Shown here: positions 14,126 to 27,577 of the stretch, piece by piece
Layout of the letters: every line of letters begins with the position of its first letter
Position numbering within the stretch: position 1 is the first letter of the stretch
Notes under the pieces: model-generated
Told to the model about the DNA's origin: nothing
The model's input: only the letters and a program-made list of their open reading frames with translations
The model's database searches: none
Program-made: the position numbers and the translations under genes
Assembly: GCA_013433145.1 (NCBI GenBank)
Contig: CM024189.1
Location: 7,804,001-7,868,000, forward strand
Direction: 5' to 3'
Source of the DNA: Ascaris suum
Taxonomy: Eukaryota > Nematoda > Chromadorea > Rhabditida > Ascarididae
Length of the DNA stretch: 64,000 nucleotides

Positions 14126-14255
14126 CAAGACAATTTTGATGGGTTGTCCCCCCAATAGTTTGGATAGCACGCTTGAGCGACTCAGATTTTCCGCATTCGC
14201 TAACGCAATCTTATTCAAGCGAACCGACCACGATGTTTTGTTACGCACTTCCTAG
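14126..14255 (+). CDS. Coding exon upstream of the large plus-strand gene (unidentified)
   Basis: An open frame of 43 codons starts after the acceptor CATAG and reads HSKTILMG.. through LERLRFSAFANAILFKRTDH to a stop at 14253-14255. Composition is protein-like with amphipathic helix character. A minus-strand frame of 79 codons overlaps it and is taken as the shadow. Its reading would flow naturally into the exon at 14726, but no donor here gives the phase 1 that exon needs, so either another exon intervenes or this is a separate last exon. Confidence 0.42.
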
Positions 14256-14725
14256 GCCCTCTTCTCATGGCAATGTGTAAAATCATTGATTACTTATTAA
14301 TTTCGTATGTTTTATGCACATATTGTCCGAAACTCATCAAATCATCTTTCATCATTGCTGCAAATTATGGTAAAACAAAGTATCACTGAATAAAAGCAAA
14401 GAGTTTTCGCATTCATTGGCAGGAAGCGTCAAACCCAATGCTGCTGACGTTTTAAAATCCTCAGAAATACTTTCAAAAAAAAAAAAAACGACTGCATATT
14501 TCTTTTATTAGTGCCATTAGCATTTAATGTGCTTCTTGCGAAAGCGCGTTATGCTTCGCTCATTTCAAGTCGTATTTTATTTGCTTGTCGCTTTAAAACT
14601 GGCTTTGCTTTTTTAGCTTTCCAAGAATAGCTTCTCGGCTCAGCGCATCATATCATTCTACTCACTGACTTTGTTTTTATATCTGGCACTGATGTATTCT
14701 CTTAAAGAAAATCTTTGTTCCATAG

Positions 14726-17540
14726 GAAATTTGGCAGCAAAAGACAATGAAATTTTCGAAAGCTTCACTTCAGAAATGGCACACCTCATATCATCTCTGA
14801 TAACTGACAAAAAAAATGATGAGCTTTCAACATTTCATTATTACTTCTTCGATGATTGTAAAGTGAACCAATACCAACAGTCAATAATCATAAATTGTAG
14901 CGTTCAATTTCTCTGCACATTGCGTTGGTTCTTTTTCTCCTCACTGAAGAAACACATAAAACTTTTGTTCATATGCAAAGCTAGAGCAACTTCAAACGAA
15001 CTTAAATACGTAAGCTCTGGCATCTTTGAAGAATGCAAGACCTAACACCCGGAATCGATGGAAGAGGCCGTTAAAAGGCGATTCTTTGCCAACAGTTCAG
15101 AAAGTCACGCATGGCCAACATCCCGTAAATCAAGCTTTGTCCTGGTCCATATGTCTGTGATAGCCACTAATTAGTGATAAGTGAAAGTGCCACGTGCAGG
15201 TAGAATATGAACCACAGACCTTCCATCTTCCGTTTAAACTGTTTAACCGGCTTTACCAGCAAAAGCGGTTTTGCTGGACATTATATGATGTCACAGGTTT
15301 CATTAATAAGTGGTCGTGGAGGCTCATTTGGTTAAAGATCCTGCCAATAAAACGGAGAAAAAGATTCGAGTTCTATTAGTGTGTGGTTCTTTCATTCGTT
15401 ACTAAATAAGGCTTACAAGTTTTTTTTTTTTTGAATTACGTAAGAATATTTGTAATAAAGCGAAGGCGCAACATTCATGCATTTTCTGAGAAAAGTTCTG
15501 GTCAAGAAAGATGTGCATATTTCTAGATTTCGCGGATTCGTTGTGCCCAGCTCGTCGAATTTTTGGTATTAATTTAGAATAGATGAGCGAATTCACCAAG
15601 AACTTAATAACCGGCCCCTAAATAATAAAAATTATTAAGACGTAAATTTCTGAAAAGTTGAGTTCAAATTTGGTAAGAAATTCCCCATGGGCATATATTT
15701 CGGACGAGGAGACCACCTTAATTTTATTTGGGAGATGATTTTAAAATTTGAGCATAGCACTTGCTCGAATATACTCGTGTCGATATTCCCAGCATTTTGG
15801 ACACTTTTGCGTCCTCAATCAATTTCCTCCTCTATTTCCACTTTGTGCTGAATATTCCACATCTATGATGATTAGGAGTCAATAAGGTGAGTCGCTCTCA
15901 GCAGATAACTGTGGAACTCCACTAACAACTAAGTAAACAAGCGACTATCATAAGTTTGAATTTTTGAGGATAAGCAGAGCTTATAGCCTGAATTTTGCGA
16001 CAAACTAGAAAGCCTCTATATTCTTGAACAAATAGAGACTCGTTAATTCACGGTTAACTTAAAAACCTGAGAGTCTTTTTTTTCGAAGACCGAGACACTG
16101 ATCTGCCTGACGTTTACAATTGCAAGCTCACCTATTCAATAATAATTACTAAGAATATTATTCGAAATAAATGAAGAAATTGATATCTCGCAGCTGGCGC
16201 AATAATTTCATTGTACTCGACTGATTAATCGATCATTCACAACAAAATGTGCAATACTGCCGTCATATAAATGCAAAGAAAATCATTTCCGACTGCAGCG
16301 AATGTTTTGTTGGTGTGCAAAAAAATCGTCTAGATGGACGTAAAAAAATCGATTTCATTTACTCGCAAACTTACTGATTACAACATAGATTTCTTTCATA
16401 GGAAGCGGTTAGCTTTCTTTCTTAGTAAATAGTTTTCTTTCGTCGAGAATTTTTAATGCATAATTTCGCCGGTGTGTTGAAATTTAGAAGCACTTATAAA
16501 GGATTCCATTAGAGATTTTTAGCGTCTTGAGTATATACTGACAATGCTTCCGAGCAATTGAAAGATTTATGATCGAGCAAGTTAGCCTCAACCAAAATGT
16601 TTCCTCATATACGCAGAAATGAGAAGCGTTTTTGATTCGTTGTGCAAACAACGAAGATTCAACATACATCTTTTGTCATCTGCGAATATCTACTCTTGAT
16701 TTGATGCCGATATTACTGATGTGCTCGAGAGGTAGAACGAAGAAGGTGTATGGTGCATATGATGATCTAATTCTATACATTTTTCACTAAGAGAAAATTT
16801 CAATTTTTTTTGTGTTCTTAATGCGTGCAACATCGTTATGTCTAATCAATCATCATATATAACAAAATTTTAACCTCTTTCGATGAATTTTCTTGCTTTT
16901 TTTTCCTTTAAACTACAAATTCTTACACTAAATTCTCTCGTATGGATTTAGCAAACTCCTGCTTTCCACCCACAAAAAATTCTCAGTTCTTAAGCGGTTA
17001 ATGCAAGATAGCCGCAAGACTACTTTTTTTAGCCACTATCATATCATATTGCGAAGATTTTAGACGCAGAGAGGTGTGCTTGATGATTGGTTGGAAGGAA
17101 ATCTGTAGAAAACTCAAGCAACTGCAGGTACGCAAATACGTAAGGCAGTATACATGACAGATCGGCGTCACTTGACGCTCCGATCGCTATTGGTTGCGTA
17201 TTCGGTATACACTGCTAGCTCGTACAGTCAACGCGCAACGTTGGAAGAGTACGGTATCAACGCCGCTGCTACAGAATTGCAGCATGCGTTGCACGATGAA
17301 ATGCTGCTCAAAAAGCACGAAAACCGACAAGAAAGTCGAGCGAATGGAAATATCGTTTACGGTTGGCTAATTTTTGAGAGCTCGTAGAAGCGGAAAAGAA
17401 CGATTTCTAAGACATTCTATCTCAAAGACGTCGTGCTGTAGGTGTTTGAAATCGTTTACCCACAGGCGGCAATAATTGCCTTCCTACTGGCAAAGATATT
17501 TGGAATCGTTTTTTGTTACAACAAATATTCAGAAAATTCA
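14726..17540 (+). CDS. Four phase-linked exons of an unidentified protein (block 1 of a possible large gene)
   Basis: Exons 14726-14862, 15200-15296, 17128-17354 and 17442-17540 join with matching phases (0/0, 1/1, 0/0). Readable segments in order: NLAAKDNEIFESFTSEM, then EPQTFHLPFKLFNRLYQQKR, then RKAVYMTDRRHLTLRSLLVA followed by GINAAATELQHALHDEMLL, then a hydrophobic stretch AAIIAFLLAKIFGIVFCY that could be a membrane helix. Exon 3 has very strong coding composition; its acceptor is CTGCAG and its end (ATC before GTTTAC) is the least sure boundary. The family is not recognised. The block may be part of one gene running to about 27.9 kb. Confidence 0.62.
15300..17127. other. Probable long intron
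   Basis: Lies between two phase-matched exons (ends 15296, starts 17128). Only short random frames. Confidence 0.5.
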
Positions 17541-19207
17541 GTGAATCTTAGTGATGCAGAGAAAGATCTTTGCAATTCCAGAAGCTATGCGTTAAGCTAT
17601 AGAAACGTACGAGAATCCGAAGTAATATAGTATTTTAAGGCATCATGTGACTGTGCACATTAACAGGCAACGGAAGACACAATTACATGCTGACATCCAA
17701 AAGAAATACAATGGCTTCATGAAAAGTAGTCAGTTTGCTTCCGGTTGGGAGTAATTCGAAGTAGTACGGTAATCAATGTAAGACACAATGTAAGCAAATG
17801 TATGGAGCAAGAAGAGAGAGAATCGAACTTAAAACAAACGGACGCCCTAGAGAAATATTCTCGCCGAGGAACGCTTCGCTATTGAGGATTTAATTTCGGC
17901 TAAATTTAACGTGTTTTGTTGGTGTCCCTGGTGGCCACTTATTGGCTCTCATCTCAAATAATCCTTGTCATCTTTTGCAACCATATTGCCTATGTGAAAG
18001 TAATGCCATCGTCTCGTAAGGCAATTTTTTTTTGCTCACAGAGAGCATCCCACACTGAAATTATGAGTGTTGCGAAGATTGTTTTCGCTTTTATGGTTGA
18101 GCACAAACGAAATACCTTTAAGAGAGACCACCGTATTGACAGACTCACTTGAATGTTACTAAATTCTGCAAACCCGAGGATTATACTCAAGAAAGAGTTA
18201 TCAGTCGGATATTTGATATGTTGTGAGATCCAAATGACGTTCACAGCTTTCCAAAAGTTTCATGCTTATAGGTTTCAACCGATTGATAAGAAAAGTATGC
18301 TAGGCAATTTACAACGTGGTATAATTTAAGCCAACTTGATCAGGGATTAAACTAGCCCACATAACGTCTACATGCAACGTGCTGACAGAGGTGTGAATTA
18401 AGCAACGTGCTCAGCACTCAAATGCGCAAAATTTTCGCATTTATTTTCTATGTGCTCTAAAGGATGCAGAAATAAATACGCCAACGAAGGGATAACTAAT
18501 ATAACTGAACGTTGAATTAAAACAGCAACGCAATTCAATTTTCAATAACTAGTATGCAATTGACGAGTACGAATGATTGAAGCAGCTAACGGCGGGAGTA
18601 GTGCGCTCAACGCGTCGACCATTTTCACAGGCAGCGCGACCTCGATAGCGAAGCCAACAAATAGTGTTGATGCTATTGGGCGTTAATAATGGAATATCGC
18701 TGCGACGCGAGCCTTCTAAGGTGTCCTGGTCGCTCGGCGCAACTCAACGTTTTTATGGTTAAGCAAGCACGATTCACTAGCTCATAACTCCCGTCGAGCA
18801 TAAAGTTGTACTGGTTTGCTTCATTGCCGACATCTTCAGGCGGAAAATTTACATTTCAACGCAGCTCGTGAAATAATCTACACGGTGAAATAGAGTGCAC
18901 ACTAAACAATCTCAATAAGAACTGACATATCTCTCAATGATTACTTAACTCGTAACTGCAGCGCAACAATTGCGGCTATATGAAAATGTTGAAAAAGGTT
19001 TAGACATAAAAGGAATCATCCGATGATTAAAGCTTCAAAGTAAGCAATATTACTAGCAAAAGTCATATCGCTAGTGCAGATTTTCCGGCCACATGATCTC
19101 TTCCTTTGGTCACTAAAATTGAAATCCCTTATAAACGCCTTCAAGTAGCAGAATATTAGCGATACACGCTTTTTTTTTCATGCGACATGAGACGTAACGT
19201 GCTCCAG

Positions 19208-19913
19208 AAAAAAAAAATTTCCAAATCTTCGGAACCATGAGCGCGGTTCGCCGAATGCAGCCAATCGCGCATTCCTCTTGGCCAACGAAATTCAGCTTCG
19301 TCACTCGTCTCATCCATATCGAGTTTTCCATTGATCGCTTAATGTTTCACTATGGAAGCTTAGTATGAAACCTTATATACGTTGAAATCAGTGGAGCACT
19401 TCTTTCCTCGAGAGCATATTAGCGTCCACCGTGCTGACGCATATGAAAGGGAGGCAAGCCTTAAGCGTCTACGGTTTTCAATAGTCACATATGATAACTT
19501 ATATAATGCATGCCAAGAGCTTTTTTTTCGTTTGAAACGCGGTCTGACATCTAATGTAACTAATGAATGTGATATATTACTTATATGCAAAGGACTTCTC
19601 CAGAAGTCATAAATTAAATAACAGTTTTAGGTTCTCAAGTATGATTCAGTTCATTCGAAGCGTTTAACCGCTTTCAGCTGTAATCACACATCTATTTGGA
19701 AGCATGTAACAGCAAATAGACAAGTTATAGAGTGAGGTAGACTCCTATGATGCGCCCTTTTCTGCGATCCCATCCACCGGAATTCCCGATTGTACCAGTG
19801 TGCAAAAAAGAAAGCAATGAAGCAGTACGCTTACATAGTGGCGTGCCTTTTAGCGACCAATTCGTTGAGGCAATTGTAGACGAATCACTGGTTTTCTTAG
19901 CATCGAACCGACC
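19208..19913 (+). CDS. Three phase-linked exons of an unidentified protein (block 2)
   Basis: Exons 19208-19322, 19364-19555 and 19741-19913 join in phase (0/0, 0/0); the last ends in phase 2 at a strong donor GTAGGT. Segments read SPNAANRAFLLANEIQLRHS, then TLKSVEHFFPREHISVHRAD and RLRFSIVTYDNLYNACQELF, then SHPPEFPIVPVCKKESNEAV and SGVPFSDQFVEAIVDESLVF. The first intron would be only 41 nt, near the known lower limit for nematodes. Codon composition is strongly coding. Long minus-strand frames over 19113-19331 and 19725-20003 are read as shadows. Product not recognised; a soluble, helix-rich region seems likely. Confidence 0.62.
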
Positions 19914-20942
19914 GTAGGTGGTTTGATTTGTGGGTTTACTGGCACATCTGAGTGTATGTAATTCAAAAATTGCACACTTATGGGTGCGAATTATGGCCAC
20001 CATGACGATTTTTCAAATCGACCATGGTTTTAGGCAATTTTTCGTAATTCTTTTTTTTCTTAGTTTTTCTGAATTCTATTCGCCTTAAAAACTATGATCC
20101 TTAAGGTTCATTTCCGCAGGCGTAATAAATTTGCAAATTAAAAAAAAATCGACACACGAACAAAGACGGCATATAAATATAGCGTTGCCATAATGCACTT
20201 CTATAGCAATTTGTAAAAAGTAGTAAAAACTTTCGATGACCATCAATTCATAATAGTGATGTAGAGTTTTGCCAATCAATTCACACAGTTTATGACGGCA
20301 TTTTTACGATGGCATTTATCGTAAAACCAATTTCAACCAGAAACTTTCGTTGATTTCGTGGGTTCAGTTATGATTTCATATCTGAAGCAAATGAATTTTA
20401 CATTGTTCCATCTTAAACGTTTGATTTCAAGCTGAACTGTGCTGTTGATTTAGCGAAATCTTTTTTTTTTCACTGCTTATATTGCTTTCTTTGTTGCTCT
20501 CTCATGCTTAACGTTTTATAGAATAAAATTTCCAAGAAATTATTCTTCGTGATGATACTTGAAACTAGCCAAAAAAGAAATCTCAACTTGAAATTTTTAA
20601 GCTGCAAAATTCAGCAAACTTTTTATTTGGTCTTTACGAAAAAAAAAACGCACTTTTTCATCACTACATTCGGTTTCATCAAGCAAGTTCTATTTAAACG
20701 CTCAATGAGACGCTGCTTTTCGTCTAGCATGTATATTTAATGAAAATACTTAATAAAAAAAAATCCTTTAGCATTTCCCTCGAGAAATTAACAGAGGTCT
20801 TCTAATGTGACTTCGATGATCTCCTGCACTTCTATCTTGATATGGTAATTCCAAGCCCCCTGAACTGATCGCGTAGTCCACAAGGTAGACTTTGTTTGAA
20901 TTCTATTTGAAGGTAATTTCGATCGATTTCGCAACAAAACAG

Positions 20943-21056
20943 GTGATTGGTACGTCGAACAAGAGATGCTAGTGGCAGTTGTAGGCGAAAGTGAATTTGC
21001 TGAATTCGTAGCGAAGAACGAAAAAGATTGTTTCTTAATGTGCACAATAGCTCAAA
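20943..21056 (+). CDS. Single coding exon between blocks 2 and 3 (unidentified)
   Basis: After the acceptor AACAG, 37 codons read DWYVEQEMLVAVVGESEFAE then FVAKNEKDCFLMCTIAQ, up to the donor GTGATT, phase 1 in and phase 1 out. Acidic, helix-compatible composition. It cannot be joined directly to the phase-2 end at 19913, so at least one more exon is expected between them. A minus-strand frame of 85 codons overlaps (20788-21045) and has its own plausible end (IEVQEIIEVTLEDLC), so a small antisense exon near 20800 cannot be excluded. Confidence 0.5.
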
Positions 21057-22900
21057 GTGATTGTCTGTTGCAGCTTTTCTAAAAGATCGCTTTGAAGCAC
21101 AATGCTAAAAGCTCTAAGTTTCTATGTATTATTCATAGACGAATAAATTATCAATGAGCATCTTCGAAGAAACGTTATCAAGCAGCAAGCACTCCTGGCA
21201 AAAAAGCAAGCTCCCTATTCGATCAACCGACGACTTAGTTGAAATGGGCCTTAAAAAGATTTTTAGTGCATTTGCTGCCAGCAGAATGCATAGTGATTAG
21301 AAAGCATTTAATAGATATGCCGTAAGCAGTATCGTGGAGACTATATGTGTCATTGAGCTTAGCTGATTGCACGACAGCGCGTCTATTCAAAATCAGAAAG
21401 AACATGTCCGAAAGCATATTTCAACGATTGAAGCGCTTCATCCGATAGACAAGTGAGGATTCCTGGTCATAAAATGGTATTTCTCTTCGCATCTGCACCA
21501 AGCAAAGAATTCACTTCTCTTTCATAATGCGTTACGGTTAGGTAAACATCTATGAGCATCGACGAGAGATGCGAGACAATTTCATGCATTTAAGCAATGC
21601 CTCACATACAAGAATCTTAACAGAAGCATATCAAGCACTGCAAGCGCAATTTCAAGTAAATCGTTGCTTCTCATTGTTATTTAGGCCATTCTTTGAAAAA
21701 AAATATGACTAGTGGAAAACTTATTGAAAACTATACGCATAAGAAATCAACAACGCTAGCAATAAGCAATGATGCTTGCAGCAAAATCGATATATATTTT
21801 TTCATCAAATTTCAATTTAATGTATTAAGTTTGAGACACAACGAAAATTCCCCTCAAAGAACGAGAAAGTTGTAAAAAAAGGAAGAAGAAATGAATGCTA
21901 TTCATTTCCCACTTCTATACCCATAAAGCGACGCAAACCTATGAAATACTATATAAAATCTTATTCGAACGTTGTGCACTTTCCAGCATTATGTTAGAGG
22001 AAATGGGAAATGCAACGAATTGCCCATTCGATCCATTTCTCGAGATTTCTTAACGCTACCGCTATAGTTGCCACTATTCAAAGTACATGCCGCCCTGTAT
22101 GAGAGTGTCATTCACAAATATACGTACTTAGGTATGGCACGTGATGGCATTTAAAGCGAATCGAACTTACATCGTTATGTATTTCCTTCCTTTCATACGC
22201 TGTCTGTCGTGTTTAGATGTTAAGCCATCAAAAGAAATCGATTGTTAATGGACTCTAAAATTACTCTTATGGATGCTTATAATCGAGTGTAGTTAAATCG
22301 AATTGACACAATACAACTACAAATAACACAGTTATTTTTAAAACGTGAAATAGTACGTTGAATAAAAATGTCCTCTGTCATAATTATCTTAAACGAATGA
22401 CATTTTTTGGGAGTGAATTCAACGCTTTTTAAGCACAAATATCAATTCGAATCAATCAGTGCAAAAAAAAAAAAAAAAAAAAAAAACCGAGAAAGAATTT
22501 TGTTCGACAAAAATAGAACATTCGGCTTGCATTTGTGATCTCAGAGACGTTCTCATTCCTCGATTTCAAGTGAGAAATGCCGATAGTAGATAAATTATAA
22601 AGGCTTATAGCTAAGGAAGCTTAGGCTTCGAAGTTATCTCAATAAGATTTCAGTATTCTCCTCAAGTTGATATGTAAAGAACAGATCAGCTAGTTTCAAG
22701 TTACAAGAATGCATAAATGCAAACGTCATCCAATTGCTAGAAGTGGAAAAGATTTATGAGACGACAATAACAGATAAAAGTGAAATGAGAATCTACTGTG
22801 CTCCAAAATATTGTTTAAAAGGTAACAGCATTTACTAACCAAGATCTATGAATTAGAGCATTGCAAACTTAGGGTGAACAGTGTGTTCAAATTTTTACAG

Positions 22901-23005
22901 CTAACAAAGAACTCTAATGATGGAATTTCGATATAAATGGTTTGAGTGGAATTCTAACAAAGAACTTTAATGATGGAATTTCGATATAAATGGTTTGAGT
23001 GGAAG
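22901..23005. repeat. 53-bp tandem duplication
   Basis: A 53-bp unit starting CTAACAAAGAACT and ending TTTGAGTGGAA occurs twice head to tail (22901-22953, 22954-23005), nearly identical. No coding frame; lies in a long intron or spacer. Confidence 0.93.
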
Positions 23006-23106
23006 ACATTGACAGGAGTTAACTTAGAACAAATAACTATCAACTACATACATAGTAATTGAGCATGTTCATGAAGTACTGAAAAATGAAGATAATACAG
23101 AAAAAA

Positions 23107-23240
23107 AGCAGGGGCGAAATTGGCGAAATGTCGAAATTGCGCTGAACTGTTTGAAAGTTTCAAGTTTGGCGAATGGCGAAATTCGCCAATATGAAATTAT
23201 TGGCGAGAACTTCGAGATTAATGGCGAAAATACGGTGAAA
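23107..23240. repeat. Cluster of GGCGAA-type motifs with an internal palindrome
   Basis: GGCGAA or GGCGAG recurs at least six times in about 130 bp; TGGCGAAATTCGCCA near 23172 is a near-perfect palindrome. No reading frame explains it. Confidence 0.6.
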
Positions 23241-24071
23241 CGTTGAAAAATGAATATTTAGAAGCAAAATGGAATGAACATTTCAACGTTATTGAAAAGA
23301 AATCGATTATATTTCCAGCAATTTCAAGGATTATTGAAGTTTAGTCTAACGCATCGAATACGGCTATTTTCGTTAAAACCTTCACGATTTTCACACATGA
23401 GGATATCGATGAGAATGTGAAATTCTATGTGGCACTTCTATGAAAAAACCCTTTAGAATAGGCGTAAATATCTCGTTGCGATAAACAATATGCACTTTAT
23501 CCATTATGCTTCTCGAGTAGACAGCAGAATATATGCGTTTGATTTATCTCACAACGGCAACTACATTCGCATAATGGCTACAAATTAAGTACTTTGAAGC
23601 TCTAGAAGCTTGCCTTTTTTGATTGTGAATCGATATCTTAAACAAACTTAACTTCAAAGGGGAAGCGCTGATTTTTTGCCTTCAAATGCTCTTTTGCTGG
23701 TGACCATATATCCCACGATGATCAATTTATTAGGATTTCTCATATATAAATGTATTCTTTAGCAATAAATTCCTTCCATCGATTTATACTGATATATTTG
23801 GCAATAAGTACTTCAACAGTTTTACGTACAACATAACTTCAGCAGATTGGAAAAATATGATCTAAGAGGATGCAGGACGAATATGAAATTGAAGTTCTGA
23901 CTGCAAGCAGCACTTCCAAGTTTTTATAAAGCGATGACGCAGTTATTGCACTCAGTGCAGCTACAAAACACTCTATTTTCAATTGGGAATAACGCAAGAT
24001 CTGTGAAGTTCTAGAGAGATTTTGAGGAGAAGATTGCAGTGGCCCTTAACTTCTTATATTGGCATTTGAAG

Positions 24072-27000
24072 GACATTCAAACGTCTCTGGCAGTCATTCA
24101 AGTCGAGATTATTCAGTGTTAACGAGAATGCGTCAACCCCGTGAAGCAATCAGCGAACTGGAATCTCAAGACTACGACAGCAACGATCTGAAGCACATCT
24201 CTGCAAAATATCAGATTCTTGCGAGTAAGGCATTTTTCTTCATTAGCAGTGCGGTGATCACACATGCTTTTTGCGGTTTTTCTTCCTGAGTTCCTGCGCA
24301 TGATTCAACGCAATTGTTTCATGCATTCACATTTACCTTACTGTCATTATTTAGAAACAGAGATATCGATTCACCACTACACGATATTACCACCTCACTA
24401 AAAACTTCTCACAGCCAAGAATGAATTCTCAAGCTTTCTGAAATATCTTGACATGCAATAATGTTTTATTGTTGATGACGGCATCATTTTTCGTTCATTG
24501 GAAAAAGAAGGGTAGAAAACTAAGATATAGAATCAGACAAAAATATAGCAAAGTTGCTATGAAACAGGAGAAAAAAAATTACAATAAAAAAAGAATTGCT
24601 AAAACATAAAATAATTGGACAACGTGATAAGCGTCATACAGTTCGAAAATGCAAGTTTAGGCACATAAACGAAGAGGCTTTTTGGATAGCGCGATAAACA
24701 GGAAAAGTTTGCATGGAATTTCGACGATCGTTGACGCTTTATATAATAATGCGCCAATCTCATAAAGGATAATTTGTCTCACTGAAAGAATGAAACATCA
24801 TATAATAATAACTTTTTGGCGCATTTCGCGAATTACGAGATTTGCAGCTGATAGAGGCCCATCGCGATTATGATAACGTTGCCATTTACAATTTCAAAAG
24901 AAAAAATAAGACTGGTATGGAAAGACAACGTTTTAAAAGCTTCTAAGTTGATGGTAAGCAGCATTCCAGAGAACTACTAAAGAAGAAAGGAGGATAAAGC
25001 AAACTCGCAAAAGAAGGGCGGTCTCGAGAGATCCTTTGTTAACTTGTTTTAGGCGTTTTCGAGGGTGACAACATCCTCGACGAGATAAGGCATGAAAACA
25101 GCGATTGTTGGCTCAACGATGGGGCCCGAAATGCAACTTACAAAGAAACACCAAACATAAATGAGTTTCAACATCGAAATAATTTGAATATATAATAGCA
25201 TAAATGAAAGTTGTGTATGGCAAGGAAAAATAGAGGGAAAATCATAACCAAGGTGGTGTGCAGACTCAACACGCACGCAAATAATAAAATACCACAAATG
25301 AGTAGTATACCAGACATTTCTTTCCTCTAGAGGTGAACGCATCGTCTAAGAAATAAGTTGCCAATGTGACAGTCCAATACAAATGTTTCCGATATTATCA
25401 GGAAAAGAAAACGACAGCATTCACATCCGTTGTAGCGAATGCATAAAATATTCTGAATCCATTTTTTAAAAAAAAAGGGCATTTGAAGAGAATTACATCG
25501 ATGAATATTGAAGTAAATAAAACCAATTATACATATTTGAGACGTTATTAAAGCTAATCATCATATGTTGCCTAGGTTCATGGTAAAAATCTTGTTTAGC
25601 TCAAAAAATCGAAAAAAGTTTTTCATCCACTGTCGGAAAAATTGTTCCACAACTTTCAGTGTTTCTTTCGTTTGCAGACTTTGATGCTGCTGATCTGCTG
25701 AAAAAAAAAATGTTCGGAAAAATGAAGATGATAGAAGTTGCTGACTGCGACTTCTCGGAAATTTCCTTGCTACGACTGAACAAGTCTCGCTGTGGAATGT
25801 TGGATCTACACTGGCCATAGTGAGAATAAGAAAGGAGGTTCGAGAATATGAAAAATTCGATAGTAGTTCTTCGAGAATAGTATGGCTCAAGAATGGTATG
25901 AAAAATGAAAGCACACACCACCTGAGTGGATCTACAACCGCTCACGTTGACCAAATGGGGCAATCTTTAGAGCAAAATCGTTGACGCGCTACTAGCTCAT
26001 TCCGATAGGCAGCATGTACTACCGAAGGAAGTTGCGACGCTACTGGAAATGATGGTTTTGAATTGTATCCTTTGTGGTGCACTAAAAAATTGCCTATAAA
26101 ATCCAAGGCATGTCCGTTTGCAGATCTTTTCCCTATTATCGACTCTCACTTTCGTAAGGTGAAACATAAGATCAGTAATCAAAAGCCGAGCCAGTGGCCA
26201 CCGAATTTTGCGCATGGTATCCGCTTCGTTGTGACTAAGTTATAAAATTTTACCACCTCATCCATGTACACTGTTAAGAGCAAGAAAAAAAATGAATTTG
26301 TTCGTCGCAATGCCATAGAAATAGTTCTTCGATTTTACAATAAGATGATGACAGTTGGTAAAGAAATTGCAATGTAACATTCAATAAATGCATAGCTTCA
26401 GCTCTAGATGTGGCTCCGAGCTCAATTGAAGATGACACAGAGATGGCTAGACGTTGGAGAGCAGCCATCAACGAAGCATTCTTTCAATCGCGTGCCAGGC
26501 ACTTCCGTCAAAAGGGTATCCCATTTAAGGACATAACGTCTCGAAATGGCACCGCTTCGACGGAAAACACTTTTGGTGACAAGGAACCAGAGTTGAATAT
26601 TCAAGTGAATTTTTCACCTATCCTTCTGCATGAGCACATCGAAAATCAACAATCATTCCGTGCCCCATATATGCAGCTTTTCGGCTGTTTCAAAAACCTC
26701 CACTAATTATTATGACAGCAGTTGTCATATCAATATATCAATAACTTTTTCTATAAGTACAAGATTTACTTCCAATGAACGATATTAAATTTCAACGAGA
26801 ATATCGTTAATCTGCTGAAAAAGTATATCGATAGAAAATGAAAGAAGCATATTTTGTCAAGCGATCGTCTCTAGCACAGAGGAATCTACCCTTCCAAATT
26901 TAATCTCCAGCTTAGGTGCCATAATTTCGCGCTCACTAATATTACGAACGATGTTGAAGCACCACACAAATTGTTGTCGCTTAAGAACACACAATATATA

Positions 27001-27136
27001 TAAGTACAAGTAAATAAATATAAAGATGCATAAATATTATATAGTAGAGTCATTACAATAAGCAAATTGCGCTAATCGCACGGAGTTTTTAGAACAATGG
27101 AACCATTGTCATCAAAAAGTGCATTGCAAGCCTCTT
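24072..27136 (+). CDS. Five phase-linked exons of an unidentified protein (block 3)
   Basis: Exons 24072-24224, 25678-25819, 25973-26076, 26402-26604 and 27093-27136 join in matching phase (1/1, 2/2, 1/1, 0/0). Segments: RMRQPREAISELESQDYDSN; FDAADLLKKKMFGKMKMIEV; KIVDALLAHSDRQHVLPKEV with LLEMMVLNCILC; SSIEDDTEMARRWRAAINEA with RARHFRQKGIPFKDI; NNGTIVIKKCIASL. Donors GTAAGG and GTGAGA and acceptors TTTGCAG and CTTCAG are good. The start of the first exon and end of the fourth are judged by phase. The sequence looks like a cytosolic helical-repeat protein (inference); no family recognised. The overlapping minus-strand frames at 25561-25963 are shadows. Confidence 0.7.
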
Positions 27137-27577
27137 GTGAATTGACAGTGAAAGCGCACAGACAGCTAGAAAATTGGATTCGTTTAGTTAATCACCTATG
27201 TTATTTGAGCGATTATTCAGTACGACTGAGAATAGTTTTTTCGAAAAACACATGCCAATGGAAGGCATTTCAATTATTCTTTTTAGGCACGATTCACAAG
27301 ATGTACTTTCTTGTCGCACGGGTTTTTCACTATCTTAATAACACAACAAGTCCTTCTAAATTTAAATCAGTAAGAAATGGGTATGAGCAATAATACGGAG
27401 AAATAGGAATATATTCGACTGCTAAAAAAGCGTTGTATGTGGTCTCCCACGAAATGTCGTGAGCATCCTCAGCTATCGTAAGCGCAAAACATGATGAGAA
27501 AATCAGAAAAAGATATTGATGGGTAGCGTTAGAACCTGAAATATGCAGCCGTATAAGCCAACTGTGTAAACGGTGAG

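Larger units (their letters stand above)
21057..24071. other. Probable long intron or spacer with repeats
   Basis: Stop-dense; contains a 22-bp A run near 22464, the 53-bp duplication and the GGCGAA cluster. Confidence 0.5.

Noticed and set aside
25561..25963. Two long minus-strand frames (117 and 120 codons)
   Set aside because: They lie antisense to the well supported plus exon 25678-25819 and are Ser/Phe-rich shadows.
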